Positions 35,001 through 45,459 of a stretch of 64,000 bases of DNA are shown piece after piece (the first letter of the stretch is position 1; every line of letters begins with the position of its first letter). Position numbers and translations under genes: made by a program. The notes beneath the pieces are model-generated. The model was not told where the DNA came from. It was given only the letters and a program-made list of their open reading frames with translations, and did no database searches. Source of the DNA: Pararge aegeria (taxonomy: Eukaryota; Arthropoda; Insecta; Lepidoptera; Nymphalidae); NCBI RefSeq assembly GCF_905163445.1, contig NC_053185.1:17130001-17194000 (forward strand), in the 5' to 3' direction.

Positions 35001-38000
35001 TGGGAGCTCGGTGAAAATGCAAGTGCATCTTAATCTTAATGTATATACACTTACTTTTCTCTAAGGCTCTCTTACTCTCCATTTCACTGATTTTGCGTTT
35101 GGCTATTTCAGTGTTGTGATAAAACTGCAACCTATTTAACGTGTACACTATTCGGTTTTAACCAATCGTGGTTACTACACGATTGATGAATTCCTTAACG
35201 ACAAGGCTGCTTGGAAACAGGCCACTCCCCTCTCCTCTCTCACAAAACCGAAAAATTCTAAAGATTAGGTTAAACTGTAAAAAGATGTTGGAAAAGAGCA
35301 ATCTGTTGGGTTTCTTGCCGGCTCTTCTAAGTGGAATCTGCTTTCCGACCCGGTGGTAGAGTCACTACAAACCGACTTAATGTTTCAAAAGTGCTTATAA
35401 GCTAGGCCTACTTGAAATAAATTTATTTTGTTTTTTTTTTTTATTAAGAATCACCCTACACACATTTTCAACTGAACGCATTTTTATTATTGTCCAGTCG
35501 ATCGGGTGGAGGTACACAAGACGCGGGATTGATGAACAATTTATTTATTATGTAAAAATATTTTTACTTTTAATTTTACTACTAAAAGATTTTAACACGG
35601 ATGATGTTTGGTTGTCACCGCGTATTTCCAGTGAAAACTCAGGGCAATTCATCATATGAACCCACCACCGGCCCACGACAGGGCACGGGTCTCCTCCCAC
35701 ATTGTGAAGGTACGCTGGCCCAGTGCGGATTGGTGGACTCCACACACTTTGAGAGCATTATAGAGAACTCTCAGGCATGCAGGTTTCCTCACGATGTTTT
35801 CCTGCACCGTTGAAGCTAGTGATTTTTTAATTACTTAAAACGCACGTAACTTATAATAGTTCGAAGGGCGTGCTCGAAATCAAACTCGGCCTTCCAAAAG
35901 TGAAGTCGAGCCCACCCACTGGGCTAACTTCGCTTCGTCAGTGCAATTATTTCTCTAAAAATATTGATTCCAGGAGAAAGAGAAAGTTGTGGCCCCATAA
36001 GCGATGTACCCAATGGACGAATTAAGCTAATAAACATGATACTTAATAATTGGAACAATATTATATTACCGCAGTAACGATTTTATTTTTTTCTGATATC
36101 GCCCCGTAGAATCCGAGTGCGGCGATTATGAAAATAAAAACCGCTGTCGTAATCACAAATCTGGGAAGAACCAGGAATGAATATCCCACAAAATTGTTGT
36201 ATTTGTTACATTCTGCCAGAACCACACTGCCCACTATCAGTAGTATTAATCCAGTTATCTGTAATGTTGTTAATATTAGTTTTTAATAGTAGTAAAGCGT
36301 TTTGTGACAACAAAAAATTAATAATTAATAATCTTTTATTCGCTTACGACCAGTGGCATACACTTCATACACGCACAAAAGCACTGCATACCCAAATTAT
36401 TATATAAAACTCGTAATGGAGAGGAGTTTTTCCATTTTATGCCATTTAACTTCTTATGCATACCCTGGTTAAAAACCCTGTGCACGCCACTGATTACAAC
36501 TAATGATTAATAAGTATGGCAATATCATTTTAATAATGTCGAGGAAAGCAGCCTACATTACATTAGCAGGAGTAGCGCATGCCAGAGCTCGTCCGGAGAA
36601 GTACTAACTGTATGCTATAAATTTCAAATAAATTCCGGTTAAATAAATTATAATGAAGCGGAATCGATATTAAAACGCATAATTTAATATTAAGTATAAT
36701 TATAGAGGATAACACACACACACAAACACAAACGCACACCCACACGCATACTCACAAACACGCACGCGAACTACTTAGCAATATATCGTAATGTAATTTT
36801 TCTTTAATTTTTATTTTTTAGTTAACTTATCTTCTGCTATGTAACACGTCTATTACTTCAATATCAACACAAATATTTTTGTTTTTATACCTACCCTCGT
36901 TTTTATGTTTATTTCTTGATATGGAAGAGCGGTGTCTTCTGACACTAGGGTAGTAATACAAAGAAGGCTCCAGCCATTAGTGTTTACAGTAATTTTAATT
37001 ACCCAAATAAACTGTTTTTTTTTTATTTATTACTGCCGCCAACCAGCAGATATTCTTGCAGATGGTCATGGCTTCATGCTAGGAAAACGCCATACAACGG
37101 GACCGGACTTGTTCCTAGCATGCCCTGCGCAGTGTTGCTCTGTTTATAGAAGATAGTTTTCCATTAACATCTATGATCTATGTATGCCGTCACGTGAGTA
37201 AGTATGACGGCCGATTGGCGCAGTTTGCAGCGACCCTGCTTTCTGAGCCCAAGGCCGTGGGTTCGATTCCCACTACTGGAAAATGTTTGTGTGATGAGCA
37301 TGACTGTTTTGCAATGTCTGGATGTTTATATGTATATTCTAAGTATTTATGTATATTATTCATAAACATATGATAGCGTAGCTTGTGTTATGGGTGGGTG
37401 GCTGTAATCAGCCAGCGTAGTACCCATAACACTAGCTACGCTTACTTTGGGGCTAGATGGCGGTGTGTGCATTGTCGTGGTATAAAAAAAATGCCATCTG
37501 CTAGGTCCGTCATTTATTAATTAAAAAAAAAGAAGTTTCTTTCTGGTCTGCAAAGTATTACTCTGTTTATATGTTATTTTTTTCAGATTAAAGAATCATT
37601 TATTTCTCTTAAAGAATAATTTTACATTTTCACTTACAGAGAAATTATGTTGATCTAATCATATTCGATTAGCAATCGATGACTTGTGACAGCCCTTATG
37701 TTGACTTGTGACAGCCCTTATGTCCAAAAAATGAAGCCACAACATATTCATCCATATCTAAATAGTCACAATAAATTAAAAAAATATATAAAAATTGGTA
37801 AAATTATCAAAAAAACTCAAAATTTAATTAAAAACCAGAAAGCAAGTACCAAAAACCTGGCATTAAGGAAAGAAAGGGTATTATTATTGAATAAGTTAAA
37901 AAGCTATTGTTTCTCACTTCAAAAAACAACAGCAAAATATGATACAGATGTCCAAAACTTGAATGATCAAATTAAACAGTTGGAAGATTCCTTGACAACT

Positions 38001-41000
38001 GTCACTTCCAAATATGAGCTGTCACAAAAGCAGATCCATGAGCAAATCCAGGCAGCTGATGAGCTGTTAGCCCTAGGAACGTATAATATGGCTCGTTTTG
38101 AGTCTTTAACAATAAATGTCAATGTACTCATGACATACCTATACCTAGTCAAGACTGTAGTAATTTATTCACTGACAATTTGGATATTTGCCCAGAGCGG
38201 TCTGGAAATGCAACACATGTTCCTGTATCTTTAAATTCTACTTTATCCACTAAACCTAAAAAACAAAGTATAATAATATCTGACAAATTAGGTAGAGGTT
38301 TAGGTCCAATTATGAATTGTTATCTAAACCACTCAGTGACTAATATATGTTCACCGGGGGCTAGTTTTGATTGTGTCATTAGTAGCCTAAATGAAAAAAA
38401 TCTAGATAGGCATACAAATGTTGTCTTATTGTTAGGGGACAGTTTAAATGTCAAAAAGCATCAGATTATAAGATGCATTGAAAAATTACTGCTTTTAAAT
38501 AATGAAACTAAATGTAAGTTTGTTATGTGTGCCTTTCCTTATTGTGGCACACTAAACTCAAAACAAAATGAACATATTTATAAATTAAACTTATTAATCT
38601 ATAATTTGACATACCGTCATAGCGACGCAATTTTTTATTTTGACATTAATAAATTCACATCATCATTTGTAATGACAAGAGATAAATTGTATCTGCCTAA
38701 AAAGTGTAAGCAGAAGATAGCGTTTTTACTAGCTTATAATTTAAATGATACTGTTACAACTGTTGTAACAAAGTCTATTGACACTTTTACAAATTGTACT
38801 TCAAGTACTTCCATTTCTATTACTGACCCTAGTACTTGCGCTAGTACTATTGAGAAATTTTATAATGATTTAAACTAGTTAATAAGACAACGGAGGAGCT
38901 CTGCCATATGAACATTGTACACCAAAATATACAGAGCTTTACCGGCAAAGAATTAGAAATAGAGCTGTTTGTGGAGAAACTCAATGTACATATTCTGTGT
39001 ATAACTGAGCACTGGCTCACTGGTACACAAGTAGCAGTAAACATCAATAACTTTATATTGTCAAGTGCGTTCTTCAGAAGGACTGCAATTCACGGTGGAT
39101 CTTTAATTTTTGTACGTAATAATATAATTTGTAAAGAACGAAAAGACATAGTTGGTCTTTCTGTTGAACGCATTGCAGAACTGTCTTGTGTGGAGCTGGA
39201 GCGATTTATAATAGTGAGTGTATACCGACCCCCTTCAGGTGATTTTAGCGATTTCGAGAATGTCATGGAGGATGTACTAAAGCGTTTGAGTCTTTCTACT
39301 AAAAAAGTAATTGTATGTGGCGATTTCAATGTCGACATTTTACTAGAAAATGCAACAACTGCTAGATTGCTTAACTTATTTAAATGTTTTAATTTGTGTC
39401 ACACTTTTAGTGAACCTACTAGAGTAACTGCAACTTCAGCATCCTGCTTAGATAATATTTTTTTCAATTGTGACATTTTAGATAAAAGAATAATTAATAA
39501 TTTAAGGTCAGATCATTGTGGTCAACTTATTACTGTTTTAAATACTATCAATAAAAGCAGACAAATTATAAAGTGTAGGCCAATAACTAAGACTAAATTA
39601 TTGCGATTCAAACGTGAAATTTCTGCGAAAATCCCTGGTATTGCGTGCGAACATTTTCATCCGGACAGTCTTTATAGTGCACTATTTAATACTATAAACA
39701 ACGAATTTAATAGAGTATTCAACTTTAAGCACATCAATGTCAGTAATAAATTAAAATTTAGTGACTGGGCTACTGTAGGTATATATAAAAGTAGGGAGAA
39801 GTTGTATGAGCTGTATGATGAAAAACAATTTAATCATACTCCAACTTTCGTAGAACACGTAAAAAAATACTCTAAAATATTTAAGAATGTTTGCACTAAT
39901 GCGAAATCGCTACACATTAAATATAGTATAATGAAATCTGATAACAAAGTACAAACAACCTGGAAAATAGTTAATTACGAGTCAGGAAAAACTAAATCTC
40001 GTGATGTGGATTTTGAACTTATTGTTAATAACAATAAAGTGACGTCTGACAGGGAGGTTGCTAATACTTTCGAAAACTTCTTTCAGAATGTTCCCATTTT
40101 GTTAACAGATTCTCTAAGCTCTTCACCAATAGCAGCTCAGCGTATATTGAGAGATAATGTTAAAGAGTGCAATGTTTTATTTAATTTTAAACATATATCT
40201 GCAATAGATATTGTAAAGAATTTCAGGTTATTAAAGTTGAAAAAAACCGGTGATCTGTGGGGTATGTCGGTGATGGTCATTTCTAACATTATTGACGTTA
40301 TTGCCCCTTATCTAGCCGTAATTTTTAATGAATGTGTTGATATGGGTATTTTTCCGAACCTAATGAAATGTAGTAAATTAATACCCCTTTTTAAATCCGG
40401 TCATAAAAATGACCTTAACAATTACAGGCCTATTTCAATCTTGCCAACTCTTAGTAAGGTCTTTGAAAAAATTATACTTTATCAACTTTTAAATCATTTT
40501 AATGTAAATAACTTACTTCATCCGGAGCAGTACGGCTTCACTAAAGGTCGTAGTACAACGGATGCAGGCGCAAGACTCATAAAGCATATTTACGATGCCT
40601 GGGAACGTTCGCAGAATGCCATTGGTGTTTTCTGTGATCTGTCCAAAGCATTCGATTGCGTTGAACACAAAACGTTGTTATTAAAACTAAGCCACTATGG
40701 CATCAAAAACGTTGCACTCAATTTAATTGCCTCTTATCTAAGTGATAGAGTTCAAAGGGTATGCGTAAAAGACATAAAGTCTAAGGGATCATCTGCCTTA
40801 ATGGGTGTCCCACAAGGCTCAATTTTGGGTCCCTTATTGTTTCTGGTGTATATAAATGATCTGCCACACCATGTCAGGGGCACTTGTGAGATTGTACTGT
40901 TCGCAGATGATACATCTCTCATTTTTAAGACTGATAGAAACAAAGATAATTTTGACGACGTAAACCGTGCTTTGTCACATGTGTCAGACTGGTTTACTGT

Positions 41001-42471
41001 TAATAACTTACTTTTAAATGCAAAAAAAACCAAGTGTTTGGAATTTGTTTTGCCTAACGTAAAAAAAATTGATAAAAACATCATAATAAATGGAGAAACA
41101 CTTAAAATAGAAAACTCCACTGTTTTTCTAGGAGTGACCTTAGATTGTAAACTACAGTGGGGTACCCATATAGAAAGCCTAGCGAGTAAACTCAGCTCAG
41201 CTGCATATGCAATCAGGAAAATTAGACAGCTTACCGATGTTGAAACAGCTAGGCTTGTTTATTTCGCATACTTTCACAGTATTATGTCCTATGGGATCTT
41301 GCTGTGGGGAAAAGCTGCAGATATTGAAAGTATATTTATACTACAGAAAAGAGCCGTACGATCAATATATAAACTTGGATCACGCGAATCGCTTCGTGAA
41401 AAATTTAAAGAAATAGGTATTCTTACAGTAGCTTCGCAATACATTTATAATAATATAGTCTTTGTGAGGCAAAATATTACTCTTTATAAATCAAAAGCTG
41501 AAATTAACAATCGACTTACCAGAAACGGTCATAAATTAGTGATCTCTGCATATCGTCTGCGAAAGGTGCAGAACTCCTTTGTGGGGTTGAGTATACGCTT
41601 TTACAACATGATTCCTAAGGAAATTCTTGACCTACCAATGCATACATTTAAAAAATGTGTAAAAACGCATCTAGTACAGCGAGGTTACTATACATTTGAT
41701 GAATTCCTCAATGACAAGGTAGAATGGAAGCAGCCAGCCTCGCTCTCATCTCCCGCAAGATAGCAAAATGATTGTAAATGTTGATGTTGGAAAAGAGCAA
41801 CTACTGAGTTTCTTGCCGGCTCTTCTCGGTAGAATCTGCTTTCCGAACCGGTGGTAGAGTCACACAAACATGCATACTTGACGTTTCAAAAGTGCTTATA
41901 TTAGGCCTACTTGAAATAAATGAATTTTGAATTTTGAATTTTTTTGAATTTTGAATCATATAAATTATTAAAAATCTTCCCTCAGAATCTTCGCTATCCG
42001 TAGGTTGCGAAATTTGAAGTCGTTGCCATAGTATTAAGCGGTATTACTATTGAGTATGCGATTTTTGCGTGTTTGTTTCCTCTTACCATCTGCTTGATTC
42101 GCCAAAGTAGGATGTGTTATACCTACGACCGATTAAACCTTAGTTAATCAGCCGGTGTCAAAAGCCACAACTGAAGCTATGAATAATAATTATAAAAAAC
42201 TCATGTAGACTGAATGTAAGCCACATGAAGATACTATCGTTTACGGCAGCTTGCTGTTCTGCGATAGAATGATGCCACACTCGCCAAATTATTTCCTATA
42301 ATAAACCGATAGTTATCATAAACAGTTACTTACAGTGAATAGCGTTGTGATAGAAGACAACAAAAACTTTTTTGATTTCAAGTCCGCCAACCGGATTCTT
42401 CTAAAATAATCTAACCAAGAAAATCTTGAAGATTCCGCGTTATATTCCACGTGAGAGCTATCGAACCTCAT
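32008..42471 (-). CDS. TSP-D: complete tetraspanin, 281 aa, extended N-terminus
   Basis: Exons (minus): 42471..42334, 36258..36070, 34789..34628, 33392..33183, 32154..32008 (46, 63, 54, 70 and 48 codons plus TAG), all phase 0; donors GTAAGT, GTAATA, GTTAGT, GTATGT. The 46-residue first exon is long for the family: MRFDSSHVEYNAESSRFSWL, a basic stretch, then TM1 (FLLSSITTLFT). TM2 ends in FYGAISEKNKIVTA, without the usual loop Cys. The large loop has CCG (166-168), SCC (184, 185), Cys197 and Cys207; no clear N-glycosylation sequon. TM4 AYNIGVTGAVLTCVQ continues into exon 5 (GIIIGVAAWISYK). The 38-residue tail ends PPSPVVVDYSKY. Intron 1 (6.1 kb) carries an antisense LINE. The start context CGCAAAATGAGG is identical to TSP-E, supporting this ATG. 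Confidence 0.92.
32155..33182 (-). other. Intron 4 of TSP-D
   Basis: Retroposon tail (32276..32375), RTE fragment split by another LINE (32478..33010), and a repeat with AGGTGTTAAGCCTTACGT (about 33045..33180). Almost wholly repeats. Confidence 0.65.
32478..33010 (-). repeat. RTE LINE fragment split by a minus LINE 3' end
   Basis: RTE pieces 32478..32727 and 32921..33010 flank an insert (32729..32920) that begins with AAATTC repeats and carries GTAGGCCTATCACAGGCAC and GAGCCCACAACAAACTTAGC. The RTE text continues in register across the insert (GGTAACTCT | TAGTTCTTCTACGGAT). Confidence 0.75.
33393..34627 (-). other. Intron 3 of TSP-D
   Basis: 34425..34555 (TAATTTCTTCAATTTTTATAC, CAGATCTTCGACAATGTACT) resembles 59508..59600 in TSP-F intron 3. 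33400..34400 shows no recognised repeat. Confidence 0.5.
35097..35432 (+). mobile_element. 5'-truncated CR1-like LINE copy
   Basis: Reads GYYTIDEFLNDKAAWKQ, matching the ORF2 end GYYTFDEFLNDKVEWKQ of the LINE at 37681..41956, then the same 3' UTR (TTTCTTGCCGGCTCTTCT, GTTTCAAAAGTGCTTATAAG). Confidence 0.8.
35645..35935 (-). repeat. tRNA-headed SINE (family 1), near full length, minus
   Basis: GGGCACGGGTCTCCTCCCAC, CTGGCCCAGTGCGGATTGG, GCATGCAGGTTTCCTCACG and the B-box-like head AAATCAAACTCGGCC. Confidence 0.75.
36351..36492. mobile_element. 142-bp hAT-type MITE, copy 2
   Basis: Begins CAGTGGCATACAC and ends GTGCACGCCACTG. The interior matches copy 1 (CGCACAAAAGCACTGC, CCATTTTATGC). Flanks CTTACGAC and ATTACAAC match at 6 of 8 positions, a decayed 8-bp duplication, so it is older than copy 1. 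Confidence 0.75.
36712..36770. repeat. AC-rich microsatellite
   Basis: ACACACACACAAACACAAAC-type impure (AC)n tract. Confidence 0.8.
37205..37482 (+). repeat. Family-2 SINE
   Basis: Head GGCGCAGTTTGCAGCGACCC with GGTTCGATTCCCAC, end ACTTTGGGGCTAGATGGCGG. It contains an internal inverted duplication around 37380..37445 (TAGCTTGTGTTATGGGT against ACCCATAACACTAGCTA). Confidence 0.7.
37731..38878 (+). pseudogene. LINE ORF1, coiled coil plus SGNH/GDSL-like domain, frameshifted
   Basis: The first half (frame of 37731, ATG) is lysine-rich then a coiled coil (NKLKSYCFSLQKTTAKYD, NLNDQIKQLEDSL). The second half (frame of 38180, open from 38102) has IIISDKLGRGLGP and VVLLLGDSLNVKKH, resembling the esterase-like (SGNH/GDSL) domain known from ORF1 of CR1-type elements, and ends at a TAG at 38876..38878. 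One frame change at about 38095..38110 separates the halves. The family role of ORF1p is RNA binding and assembly. The break means this copy could not make a full ORF1p; SGNH assignment is moderate. Confidence 0.7.
38908..41763 (+). CDS. LINE ORF2: APE endonuclease and reverse transcriptase, 951 aa, uninterrupted
   Basis: Element-encoded enzyme for target-primed reverse transcription. The N-terminal AP-endonuclease-like domain (about residues 1-225) shows HQNIQSF, ITEHWL (catalytic Glu), SVYRPP, GDFNVD (Asp139, Asn141) and SDHCG (Asp202, His203), so all main catalytic positions are present. The reverse transcriptase (about 430-750) shows LNNYRPISILPTLSKVFEKI, GFTKGRSTTDA, FCDLSKAFDC, GVPQGSILGP (from about 633) and FADD (665-668). 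A C-terminal domain follows to the TAG. The ATG at 38908 directly precedes the endonuclease, 29 bp after the ORF1 stop. No stop or frameshift over 2.85 kb implies recent insertion; the copy could be enzymatically competent although its ORF1 is broken. Not a host gene. Confidence 0.9.
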   Translation: MNIVHQNIQSFTGKELEIELFVEKLNVHILCITEHWLTGTQVAVNINNFILSSAFFRRTAIHGGSLIFVRNNIICKERKDIVGLSVERIAELSCVELERFIIVSVYRPPSGDFSDFENVMEDVLKRLSLSTKKVIVCGDFNVDILLENATTARLLNLFKCFNLCHTFSEPTRVTATSASCLDNIFFNCDILDKRIINNLRSDHCGQLITVLNTINKSRQIIKCRPITKTKLLRFKREISAKIPGIACEHFHPDSLYSALFNTINNEFNRVFNFKHINVSNKLKFSDWATVGIYKSREKLYELYDEKQFNHTPTFVEHVKKYSKIFKNVCTNAKSLHIKYSIMKSDNKVQTTWKIVNYESGKTKSRDVDFELIVNNNKVTSDREVANTFENFFQNVPILLTDSLSSSPIAAQRILRDNVKECNVLFNFKHISAIDIVKNFRLLKLKKTGDLWGMSVMVISNIIDVIAPYLAVIFNECVDMGIFPNLMKCSKLIPLFKSGHKNDLNNYRPISILPTLSKVFEKIILYQLLNHFNVNNLLHPEQYGFTKGRSTTDAGARLIKHIYDAWERSQNAIGVFCDLSKAFDCVEHKTLLLKLSHYGIKNVALNLIASYLSDRVQRVCVKDIKSKGSSALMGVPQGSILGPLLFLVYINDLPHHVRGTCEIVLFADDTSLIFKTDRNKDNFDDVNRALSHVSDWFTVNNLLLNAKKTKCLEFVLPNVKKIDKNIIINGETLKIENSTVFLGVTLDCKLQWGTHIESLASKLSSAAYAIRKIRQLTDVETARLVYFAYFHSIMSYGILLWGKAADIESIFILQKRAVRSIYKLGSRESLREKFKEIGILTVASQYIYNNIVFVRQNITLYKSKAEINNRLTRNGHKLVISAYRLRKVQNSFVGLSIRFYNMIPKEILDLPMHTFKKCVKTHLVQRGYYTFDEFLNDKVEWKQPASLSSPAR

Positions 42472-42573
42472 TTTGCGTGTCTGCCACGTTCCTTCTACTT
42501 ATAAGGAATACAGAGTACTAAATTAATAAAAGCTCTGCTGCGCTGATACTCATAATAAAGAATATATTTTAGG

Positions 42574-42606
42574 AGATAACAGTTGACTTATCATATTTAT
42601 TTATCA
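42574..42606 (-). promoter_or_regulatory. Three GATA sites upstream of TSP-D
   Basis: AGATAA (42574..42579), TTATCA (42588..42593) and TTATCA (42601..42606), 103-135 bp upstream of the ATG. Inferred GATA-factor sites. Confidence 0.45.
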
Positions 42607-42724
42607 CATTCGGCTTACGATTAATGCGTAAATGAGTGTGCATGTGTGTAATAAACGGGAGTGCATATTGTATCGATATCAGCTATATAAATAGCTATAT
42701 TAATCTCAGTAAAGTTATATGAGA

Positions 42725-42950
42725 GTTGGTTATAGCCTAGTGGGAAAGGCTCCGGCTTTTAGGCGGACTAAGTTCGATCCGATACCCACTTCTTACTTCG
42801 CAGTTACGTGCGTTTATAATTAAAATATTACTTGCTTTAACGGTAAAGAAACATCATGAGGAAATCTGCTTGCCTTTGTGTTCTCCATAACGTTCTCAAG
42901 TGCGACTTTAACCCGTCTCATTCTGGGAGGAGACCCGTGCCCTTTTTATA
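42725..42950 (+). repeat. tRNA-headed SINE (family 1)
   Basis: GGTTATAGCCTAGTGGGAAAG head, AAATATTACTTGCTTTAACG and GGGAGGAGACCCGTGCCC end; a middle segment is deleted. Confidence 0.7.
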
Positions 42951-43371
42951 ATAGGTATATATTGGTTTCAAAACGTTGTTAACAGATTAAATACAAGCAG
43001 TTGCATAAATAGCTTAGGGCGAAGCAAGGCAGTCACCGAGGCACTCAGCTCTAGGAACACCTAAGCCTCCATGAACTTTGTAAAATAACAAAAGGTTGGA
43101 TTCTCGACTTTCAAGTTTTTTTTCCCCCGACTAACAGACCTCGGACAAATCTAAATTTTCAGTGTTTCATCACCATCAGCAATTTTGAGTCCCCATAGGC
43201 TATAGGCATAGGCCTTTAATTGCTTTTCAAGACACGGGGGTGAATATCACCTTCCTAACTCTGGGCTATCCGTAACAGAAAAAGGCATTAACATGCATTA
43301 ACGGCCTGACCCGGGAATCAACTCGGAACCTCTTTATCCGTAATCGAATTTTGTTAACGTTATCTATGTAA

Positions 43372-43676
43372 TCTATATAAATAAAAAAATGTTATGTTGG
43401 TTTGTGTACACTTAAAAAACTCAAAAAGTTCTGCCCCGATCGAGCTGAAATTTTAGCATGATATGTAATCCGCATCAAGGATTGTTTTTATCTATTTTTT
43501 GCATCAGTCACATATCTGCGAGTCTTTAAATCTACGCAGACAGTTGAAAAAAATATTGTATATCCACAAGGATTGCAAAATTAAACTTATATCTATGTAA
43601 TGTATTCTTTGTTTTGTTTCTCATTTCTCAACCATTCCATAATGTGCCACAGCGAAGCGTGGCAGGGTACAACTAG
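43372..43676 (+). mobile_element. Short non-autonomous Helitron, 305 bp
   Basis: Starts TCTATATAAA and ends GCCACAGCGAAGCGTGGC (5-bp stem hairpin) then AGGGTACAACTAG. It is flanked by host A and T, the Helitron insertion rule. A second copy of the same family is at 57009..57187. Confidence 0.75.
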
Positions 43677-44239
43677 TCTATTATAAATATGCGAAATTGT
43701 ATGTGTTTGTTTATAACGCAGATATAAATATGTGTAACCACTGCACGGACTCTGATGAAGTTTGCTTACTTAAGCAAGACTTCACAGCCGATCTTCCTCT
43801 TCTTGCGTAAAGATATCTCATATCCTCATGACTAATATCAGATGGTTTTTATAGTACGCAACCAAACCTAGCGGGACTAAAAAAATAAGAAATCAACTTA
43901 GCCGTATTCAGTGGTTACAGTTCATATACTACTTAATGTTGAGGCCTTTAATGACTCATGCCCATGCTCGTAAAATATTAAAGAAAACTTAATTTAGCTA
44001 TCAAGTAGGTAATTGATCATATTATTAAGTATGTTAATACCTAGTATCTATAATCTACTAAATCATTATATTATCTACCATATACTTGCGCATATACTTA
44101 AAGGAAACAAAGAGAATGTGAAGTAAATAAACACGGGTCCCATTTGATAAGGCTTATCTGGAATTATTAGAATTTTACAAGCCAACTTTCTCTTTACTGA
44201 TAGACATGTGAATACGTCTCTAGCCATCAATGCAAAAGT

Positions 44240-44800
44240 CAAAGTCAAAATCAAAAATATCTTTATTCAAGTAGGAGAGTACTTAGCCCATAAGAGACAT
44301 CTTTGAAATATCAATGGGTAGTTTATTGTAGAATTGTATGCAATTTCTTTTGTATATTGCACTGTAAGTTTATTCTTACTTCTAATATTTAAATTATTGC
44401 AGTCACATTATTCGTAAATTTAGAAATGTTTTTATGAACATAACTGTACTGTACGTACTCAATATGTACTGGCCATATCAAATATAAGTATGCTGTCATT
44501 ATTTTAAAATCTTTAAGTTTATCTCTCAATGACTCTCTCGGACCCATTTTGTAGATCGAACGAACAGCCCTCTTCTGCAGCACGAAAATATAGTGAAATT
44601 CCATGATGCTGTGAAAGTAACTAAAATAGACCAGCCTAGCAGCTTCTATATGTTATATAGAAGCTACATGTCTAGTCGGTCATATGGCGTATCTTCTTTA
44701 CCGCATAGGCAGCAGAACTAAGCCTGTTCGAGAAATTATTTGCATGAGGCGAGTCTTAAGATACATACGGAGACGCTGGCCATACGGTTTGGTGATCGCA
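44240..44800 (-). pseudogene. Degraded CR1-like LINE ORF2 remnant
   Basis: The minus frames read LSSAAYAVKKIRHMTD and VLQKRAVRSIYKMGPRESLR, close to LSSAAYAIRKIRQLTD and ILQKRAVRSIYKLGSRESLR in the intact ORF2. In-frame stops and shifts separate the pieces. The 3' end is CCTACTTGAATAAAGATATT with AAGTCAAAGTC repeats. Confidence 0.8.
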
Positions 44801-45185
44801 GTAGCAGAAGCACAGACAACGCTGCTACCAGTTCTCCCTAATATTCCATAAGTCACACCCGCGGAAAGAGTAGGGGTGATGAGAACTGTATTCGGATCTG
44901 CCGTAACCACACGCCATTCTGAGAATGGCATAGTTTAAACAAATCGATTATTTTCTTCTTCTTCTTTTTTTGCTTTTTTGGCTTTTAGGTGTGCCAAATC
45001 GGCACGTTCTATTTCGCCAATGTCACGTATACTTGGAAGATCCACAAAGGTGATTGTCAAAAGGTAAAAATTATTTAACTATAGCACTATATTTTTTATA
45101 AATCTTAGTATTCCAAAATAAGGCGTTCGTAATGGAGTGTGGTATTTGGTTAGTGTTATAATTCAAAGATTTTTTTTATTATAAA

Positions 45186-45398
45186 TCATAATGGGATATA
45201 TTTAGAGTTTAATTTTGAAGATTGAATATATTTACATACAAATTCTACACGGCGACTAAAAACAAGCATAAGAAAACTTTGGACATTTAATGGAGGGGGA
45301 ATATTAGGAGGAAGCACGTCGTAAAGGTTATGAAGGAGTTTCGGGCAGGAAAACAAAATATGAGCGACCGATCCTTCGTCAAGACCACATTCATACAT
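45186..45398 (-). pseudogene. LINE C-terminal fragment with Cys/His knuckle
   Basis: Minus frame begins MYECGLDEGSVAHILFSCPK, matching the C..C...H...C region found after the reverse transcriptase in Jockey/I-like LINEs. Only the C-terminus remains. Confidence 0.55.
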
Positions 45399-45459
45399 GG
45401 ACCTTCGTCAAGACCACATTCATACATGGACCTTCGTCAAGACCACATTCATACATGGA
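45373..45459. repeat. Three exact tandem copies of a 29-bp unit
   Basis: Unit begins CCTTCGTCAAGACCACATTC and ends ATACATGGA; copies 45373..45401, 45402..45430, 45431..45459 are identical. They overlap the coding start of the LINE fragment. Confidence 0.95.

Larger units (their letters stand above)
34790..36069 (-). other. Intron 2 of TSP-D
   Basis: Contains a 5'-truncated CR1-like LINE (35097..35432, plus) and a family-1 SINE (35645..35935, minus). Confidence 0.65.
37681..41956 (+). mobile_element. CR1-group non-LTR retrotransposon, ORF2 intact
   Basis: A LINE antisense to its host gene TSP-D. The visible parts are a 5' 22-bp tandem duplication (37681..37723), a broken ORF1, a complete ORF2, a 3' UTR (AGAATCTGCTTTCCGAACCG, TTTCAAAAGTGCTTATATT) and a TTTTGAATT-repeat tail. 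The TTTTGAA-type tail, ORF1 architecture and reverse transcriptase motifs (FCDLSKAFDCVEH, GVPQGSILGP, FADD) point to the CR1 group (Daphne or similar), which is inference. The 5' end may be truncated. No clear target duplication. Confidence 0.88.
36259..42333 (-). other. Intron 1 of TSP-D (6.1 kb)
   Basis: Holds a hAT MITE (36351..36492), an AC-rich microsatellite (about 36712..36770), a family-2 SINE (37205..37482) and the LINE (37681..41956). Without the LINE the intron would be about 1.8 kb. Confidence 0.7.

Noticed and set aside
37205..37290. Functional tRNA gene
   Set aside because: A- and B-box present but no complete cloverleaf, and the same head occurs in at least five SINE copies.
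37686..37731. GTG-started extension of LINE ORF1
   Set aside because: The extension lies in the 22-bp tandem duplication at the element's 5' edge; the ATG at 37731 is the more sensible start if the element is not truncated.
45373..45459. CRISPR array
   Set aside because: Direct repeats are adjacent with no spacers, in a eukaryotic sequence.
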